DNA from: DATMNI01 sp035570275
GTDB lineage: Bacteria; Acidobacteriota; Terriglobia; Bryobacterales; Bryobacteraceae
DNA: 64,000 nucleotides
Reading direction: 5' to 3'
Assembly (NCBI GenBank): GCA_035570275.1
Contig: DATMNI010000466.1
Location: 35,328 to 99,327 of the forward strand
The translations under genes and the position numbers were made by a program. Shown here in pieces: positions 60,813 to 64,000 of the stretch. The notes beneath the pieces were generated by a model. That model was not told where the DNA came from and made no database searches. It saw only the letters and a program-made list of their open reading frames with translations. Each line of letters begins with the position of its first letter. The first letter of the stretch is position 1.

Positions 60813-61421
60813 CTACGGTTTTTGGGGTACGGGGATCTGGATAAACCGGTCGTCGGGCGAAGCCATGGTCTGGCCCCATAGTTCGGGCCGGGCGCCGGGC
60901 CAGTGTTCCGGCCGCAGCACGCGCAGCACCGCGATCTCATCGCAAGCCTGGAATTTGGGGCAGCGAAGGCAGTCTTTCCAAGCCTTTAGCGGCAGTACGC
61001 CGCGTTCCACCACCTCAAAGCCCACCTTTCGGAAAAACTCGTCCACGTAGGTGAATGCGAAGACCGCATCCAGTTCGTACGCCTGCGCTTCCTCTACCAG
61101 CGCCTCCACCAGTTGGCGCCCCACGCCTTTGGTCTTGGCTGATTCATGCACCGCCAGGGAGCGGATTTCGGCAATCTGCGGGGAATAAAAGTGCAGCGCG
61201 CCACAACCCAGCAGTTGTGTGCCGGAATACACCACGCTGAAATCGCGGATGGCCTCCGACATTTCGAATTCCGTGCGCGGCAGCATGATCCCCCGGGCCG
61301 CATAGCCGTTAATCAGGTCCAAAATTGGCGGAATGTCGCGCATCGCCGCCTTGCGAACCATAAGCCCGCGGTCCGTGCTTTTTGGGTCCACGAATGCGTC
61401 GGCATATAGGGCGCTGATCAT
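60813..61421 (-). CDS. N-acetylglutamate synthase-type GNAT acetyltransferase
   Basis: 202 residues. ATG overlaps the argB stop (ATGA), with a GGAGGTG site. GNAT fold: VRKAAMRDIPPILDLINGYA, GIMLPRTEFEMSEAIRDFSV, AEIRSLAVHESAKTKGVGRQ, and AFTYVDEFFRKVGFEVV, the pattern of short (single-domain) N-acetylglutamate synthases. Linked to argB and argC, it probably supplies N-acetylglutamate, the first intermediate of arginine synthesis. A C-terminal part of about 50 residues (DCLRCPKFQACDEIAVLRVL) may be a Cys-containing insertion. Confidence 0.85.
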   Translation of the reverse strand: MISALYADAFVDPKSTDRGLMVRKAAMRDIPPILDLINGYAARGIMLPRTEFEMSEAIRDFSVVYSGTQLLGCGALHFYSPQIAEIRSLAVHESAKTKGVGRQLVEALVEEAQAYELDAVFAFTYVDEFFRKVGFEVVERGVLPLKAWKDCLRCPKFQACDEIAVLRVLRPEHWPGARPELWGQTMASPDDRFIQIPVPQKP

Positions 61422-62203
61422 GCGGGCACCTCCGCGGCGGCCATCCGAGTGCCGATTTCTTCGCCGGCCAGAATCCGGCCGAGCACGTCCTCAACGGCGC
61501 CGGGGGCAATCCGCACTTGGGCAACACCGCCTTCCAGCGCCGCCAGCGCCGCGTTGAGCTTGGCCTGCATGCCGCCGGTGGCGACGCCGTCCGCAATCAA
61601 CCGGCGGCTCTCCGCAGCCGTCAGGGCGGCTCGAACCTGACCGGCGCCGTCCAGCACCCCTGCCACATCCGTCAGGAACACCAGTTGCCGGGCGCCGAAT
61701 GCCGCCGCGCAGGCAACCGCCATCTGATCGGCATTGACGTTGTACACCCGGCCCTGCCGGTCACCGGCCACGCAGGCCACCACCGGGAGATAGCCATTGG
61801 CCGTCAGCAGGTTGAGCAGCGCCGGATTGGACCTCGTGACCCGCCCGACCGCACCCAAGGCCGGGTCCATCTGCTCCGCCTCGACCAGGAAAGCATCGAT
61901 GCCGGAAAGCCCGACCGCCAGCGCTCCGGCCCGGTTCAGGCTGCCCACCAGTTGGTGGTTCACGGTGCCGGCGAAAACCTTCAGCACCGCGTCCACCGTT
62001 TCAGGCGTGGTGACCCGCAGTCCGTTCACGAACCGGCTCGCGATTCCGCGTTCGGTGAGGTAGCGCGTCATCTGCTTGCCGCCGCCGTGGACCACCACGA
62101 CCTCCGCGCCCCCGGCCCGTGCCGCGGCGATCTGCGCCGCCAGCCGGTGGCACAACTCCGGCGCATCGAGCAGCGTGCCACCCAGTTTGACCAGCAACTT
62201 CAC
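61418..62203 (-). CDS. argB: Acetylglutamate kinase
   Basis: 261 residues from a GTG at 62203. Amino-acid kinase fold: LLVKLGGTLLDAPELCHRLA, then VVVVHGGGKQMTRYL, RFVNGLRVTTPETVDAVLKV, GVLDGAGQVRAALTAAESRR and GGMQAKLNAALAALEGGVAQ. It phosphorylates N-acetylglutamate with ATP in arginine synthesis. Separated from argC by a 55-bp array of 15-bp repeats. Confidence 0.95.
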   Translation of the reverse strand: MKLLVKLGGTLLDAPELCHRLAAQIAAARAGGAEVVVVHGGGKQMTRYLTERGIASRFVNGLRVTTPETVDAVLKVFAGTVNHQLVGSLNRAGALAVGLSGIDAFLVEAEQMDPALGAVGRVTRSNPALLNLLTANGYLPVVACVAGDRQGRVYNVNADQMAVACAAAFGARQLVFLTDVAGVLDGAGQVRAALTAAESRRLIADGVATGGMQAKLNAALAALEGGVAQVRIAPGAVEDVLGRILAGEEIGTRMAAAEVPA

Positions 62204-62212
62204 AATAAACCT

Positions 62213-62272
62213 TTCATAGCAAACCCGCTCATAGCAAACCAGCTCACAACAAACCAGCTCACAACAAACCTT
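62213..62272 (-). repeat. 15-bp tandem repeat (four copies) between argC and argB
   Basis: Units at 62213-62227, 62228-62242, 62243-62257 and 62258-62272. On the minus strand the first copy (62272-62258) holds the argC stop (TTGTTGTGA), and the argB GTG start sits in a related sequence (ATTGTGAAG). The array looks like a repeated copy of an overlapping GTGA stop/start junction. Confidence 0.85.
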
Positions 62273-63263
62273 CGGTTTCGCCGAAACCTAGCATCAGGTT
62301 CATGTTCTGGACCGCCTGTCCGGCCGCGCCCTTTACAAGGTTATCGATGGCGCTGACCACCACGGCGCGCCCTGTCTTGGGGTCGAAGGTGACCCCGATG
62401 TCGCAGAAATTGGTGCGCGCCACGGCGCGGAGGTCGGGTGTGTGGCCAGGGTTGCAGAGCCGGATGAAGGGCTCGGCGGCATAACGCTGTTCAAAGATGG
62501 CGAGCAGGTCCTCGGCCGTGGTGGCGCAGGCGGCGCGGAAGTAGATGGTTTCCAGGATGCCGCGATCGATCGGCAGCAGTTGCGCGGTGAAGCTGAATTC
62601 GTGTTCTTCAAGCCCCGAGACTTCGAGCACTTCCGGCACGTGGCGATGCGTGAGAATGGAATAGGCCGAGAAGTTTTCGGTGACCTCGCAGAAGCTGGTT
62701 TTGAGGCTGGGCTTCCGTCCGGCCCCGCTGACGCCGGATTTGGCGTCGCAGACAATGCCCGCCGCCCGGTCGATCACGCCCGCCTCCACCAGCGGGCGAA
62801 TGGCAAGATTGGCCGCCGTGGGGTAGCAGCCCGGGTTAGCCACCAGGCGCGCGCCGGGAATGCGTTCCCGGCAAAACTCGGGCAGCCCGTAGACGGCCTC
62901 GGCCAGCAGTTCCGGCTGCGTATGCGCTTCCTTGTACCAGGCCGTGTAGTGAGCCGGCGTCCGCAAGCGGAAGGCGCCGCTAAGGTCCACCACGCGTGCT
63001 CCGGCCTGGAGCATGATGGGGGCCAGTTCCATGGAAACCTCGGCGGCTGTAGCCAGAAAAACCAGGGCAAGTTGTTCTGCCCGAACGGCTTCGGCGGTAC
63101 AGGGGATGCGGGCCGGAGGCTTGGCGTTGCGGAAAACCGGGGTGCCCGCGTCTTCGCGGTGGTCCATCAGGATCGGTTCGATCTGGGGGTGCCGTTGGAG
63201 AATGCGGACGAGTTCCGCGCCGCTGTAGCCGCTGTGGCCGACGATGCCTGCCTTGAGGGGCAT
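62259..63263 (-). CDS. argC: N-acetyl-gamma-glutamyl-phosphate reductase
   Basis: 334 residues. NADP-binding GHSGYSGAELVRILQRHPQI, catalytic Cys in LVANPGCYPTAANLAIRPLV, GVSGAGRKPSLKTSFCEVTE, then YSILTHRHVPEV and LLPIDRGILETIYFRA. It reduces the acylphosphate made by ArgB to the semialdehyde. First gene of argC-argB-acetyltransferase; preceded by an ARG-box-like site. Confidence 0.96.
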   Translation of the reverse strand: MPLKAGIVGHSGYSGAELVRILQRHPQIEPILMDHREDAGTPVFRNAKPPARIPCTAEAVRAEQLALVFLATAAEVSMELAPIMLQAGARVVDLSGAFRLRTPAHYTAWYKEAHTQPELLAEAVYGLPEFCRERIPGARLVANPGCYPTAANLAIRPLVEAGVIDRAAGIVCDAKSGVSGAGRKPSLKTSFCEVTENFSAYSILTHRHVPEVLEVSGLEEHEFSFTAQLLPIDRGILETIYFRAACATTAEDLLAIFEQRYAAEPFIRLCNPGHTPDLRAVARTNFCDIGVTFDPKTGRAVVVSAIDNLVKGAAGQAVQNMNLMLGFGETEGLL

Positions 63264-63280
63264 GATTAGATATTCTCTGC

Positions 63281-63298
63281 TATGAATAAATATACCAC
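63281..63298. promoter_or_regulatory. ARG-box-like site upstream of argC
   Basis: TATGAATAAATATACCAC matches the ArgR box TNTGAATWWWWATTCANW in its first 13 positions and diverges at the end. Located 18-35 bp upstream of the argC start. Consistent with arginine repression; no argR gene is in the window. Confidence 0.45.
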
Positions 63299-63391
63299 AG
63301 TCCCAGGGTCGTAGTGGGGGAAGTCAACATTCCAACACTACGCCTGGGGTGTGCCGGTCGATGTGCCGTCGGGGCGCCTGCGAACTGACAT

Positions 63392-63898
63392 TTAGCCTCT
63401 GAAAGACGAGCTTTCTCTCGGGTCGTCCATCTTGGATTCCTCCGCGGACCGGACCAGGGCAGCGAACTTCGGAACCATCCGCTCGAAGAGCGATAGGTGA
63501 GTTTTCATATCCTTTTTGCACTCAATCACCTGCTCTACGACGCGACGCCGAACCAGGCCCGGATCTAAATGCCATTGGTGCACCAGGAATTGATCTGGCG
63601 TCAGTCGTTCAATTCCGAACTCACTGAGGCTCTTCAATGGGAAGTCCCGCGTGTTTAAGGTGATAATCGCGTCCACTTTTCCGCAGACCGCGGCCGCTAG
63701 GACGTGGCGGTCTTTGGAATCATTTGGCATTGAAGGTGTAACGGATTCGTACCCGGTGATGGCGGCCTCAGGGAAGGCGGATTCCATACATGCGATGCGA
63801 TAGGCCGCCTTCTCCGGGGTCAGATTGAATTTTGGTCCTTGGAGAGTCCGGGTCAGTTCACCTAGCGGGAGTTTACTGCTAGCAAAGAAAGCAGGGGC
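63392..63898 (-). pseudogene. PIN-domain protein, 5'-truncated
   Basis: The frame is open up to a TAA at 63899-63901 and shows a partial PIN domain: ELTRTLQGPKFNLTPEKAAY, then DSKDRHVLAAAVCGKVDAII, TLNTRDFPLKSLSEFG. The first beta strand with the leading Asp (the LDANVL-type start) is missing and no good start codon precedes the homology, so the 5' end was lost. The ATG at 63787 would give 131 residues. VapC-like ribonuclease in origin; the antitoxin gene is not visible. It may instead be a frameshift just upstream. Confidence 0.6.
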
Positions 63899-64000
63899 TT
63901 AACGGTAGATTTTGCAACGGCTTGCAGGTGAGGCTCTGTCTTACCCACGTTGGGTAATATGGAGCTGATCTAAACCCAGGATTTGGGCGAGCGATTGTTG

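Overview
This 64 kb window is GC-rich and densely coded. It reads as a chromosomal segment of an acidobacterium close to Bryobacterales/Solibacteraceae. The best lineage marker is the secreted protein at 21967-23565, which joins BACON-like beta domains to the C-terminal domain that is strongly expanded in Candidatus Solibacter (TIGR03437 type). Twin-arginine Gfo/Idh/MocA and TIM-barrel sugar enzymes, a Ser/Thr kinase with TPR repeats, and a small Lys/Arg/Ala-rich protein also fit. I see no tRNA, rRNA, CRISPR array or intact insertion sequence.

Layout. 1-2234: end of an HlyD-type adaptor, then a two-gene RelE/ParE-like pair. 2245-7996 (minus): a five-gene alternative Hsp70 operon (helical-repeat protein, J-domain protein, GrpE, Hsp70, zinc-ribbon protein). 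8161-10161: two Tat-exported proteins, one a sulfite-oxidase-type molybdoenzyme. 10162-13260: gene-poor stretch with an inverted-repeat element, a HTH protein, an EthD-like protein and a GAF protein. 13260-16473: uncharacterised protein plus Slt-type lytic transglycosylase. 16539-21900 (minus): carbohydrate genes (oxidoreductase, isomerase, aldose 1-epimerase) and an acetate-type symporter with its DUF485 partner. 21967-25877 (minus): the BACON protein and pxpB-pxpC-pxpA (5-oxoprolinase). 26146-28666: a lower-GC island with a two-gene unit whose larger protein is a catalytically dead ImmA/IrrE-like protease, followed by about 0.9 kb without a convincing gene. 28676-34213: a MEDS/PAS histidine kinase with a NarL-type regulator, and a hybrid kinase with one degenerate and one intact receiver. 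34286-41889: M1 aminopeptidase, 1-Cys peroxiredoxin, phosphoesterase, NagA-like deacetylase and M20 peptidase. 42449-46606: Ser/Thr kinase-TPR operon and an NAD-dependent epimerase. 46714-54513: S9-type hydrolase, then a TetR regulator divergent from a complete RND tripartite efflux operon, with two matching operator-like palindromes between them. 54680-60664: exported protein, CocE-type hydrolase, shortened Uma2-like protein, GNAT, HAD and a molybdopterin-binding-like protein. 60813-63263 (minus): argC-argB-acetyltransferase arginine operon with an ARG-box-like site. 63392-63898: truncated PIN-domain gene.

Two features run through the window. First, dispersed intergenic palindromic repeats: one family at 19755, 36319 and 40310, and a second of about 105 bp at 10267 and 37107. 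Second, many short tandem duplications, mostly of 12, 15, 18 or 24 bp, in linkers, in signal-peptide regions and exactly at stop/start junctions inside operons (argC/argB, RND/OMF, MFP/RND).

The candidates most likely to be under-described systems are the pseudo-IrrE pair at 26146-27751 and the Hsp70 operon whose J domain lacks the canonical HPD histidine. All calls come from reading the sequence; no database search was run.
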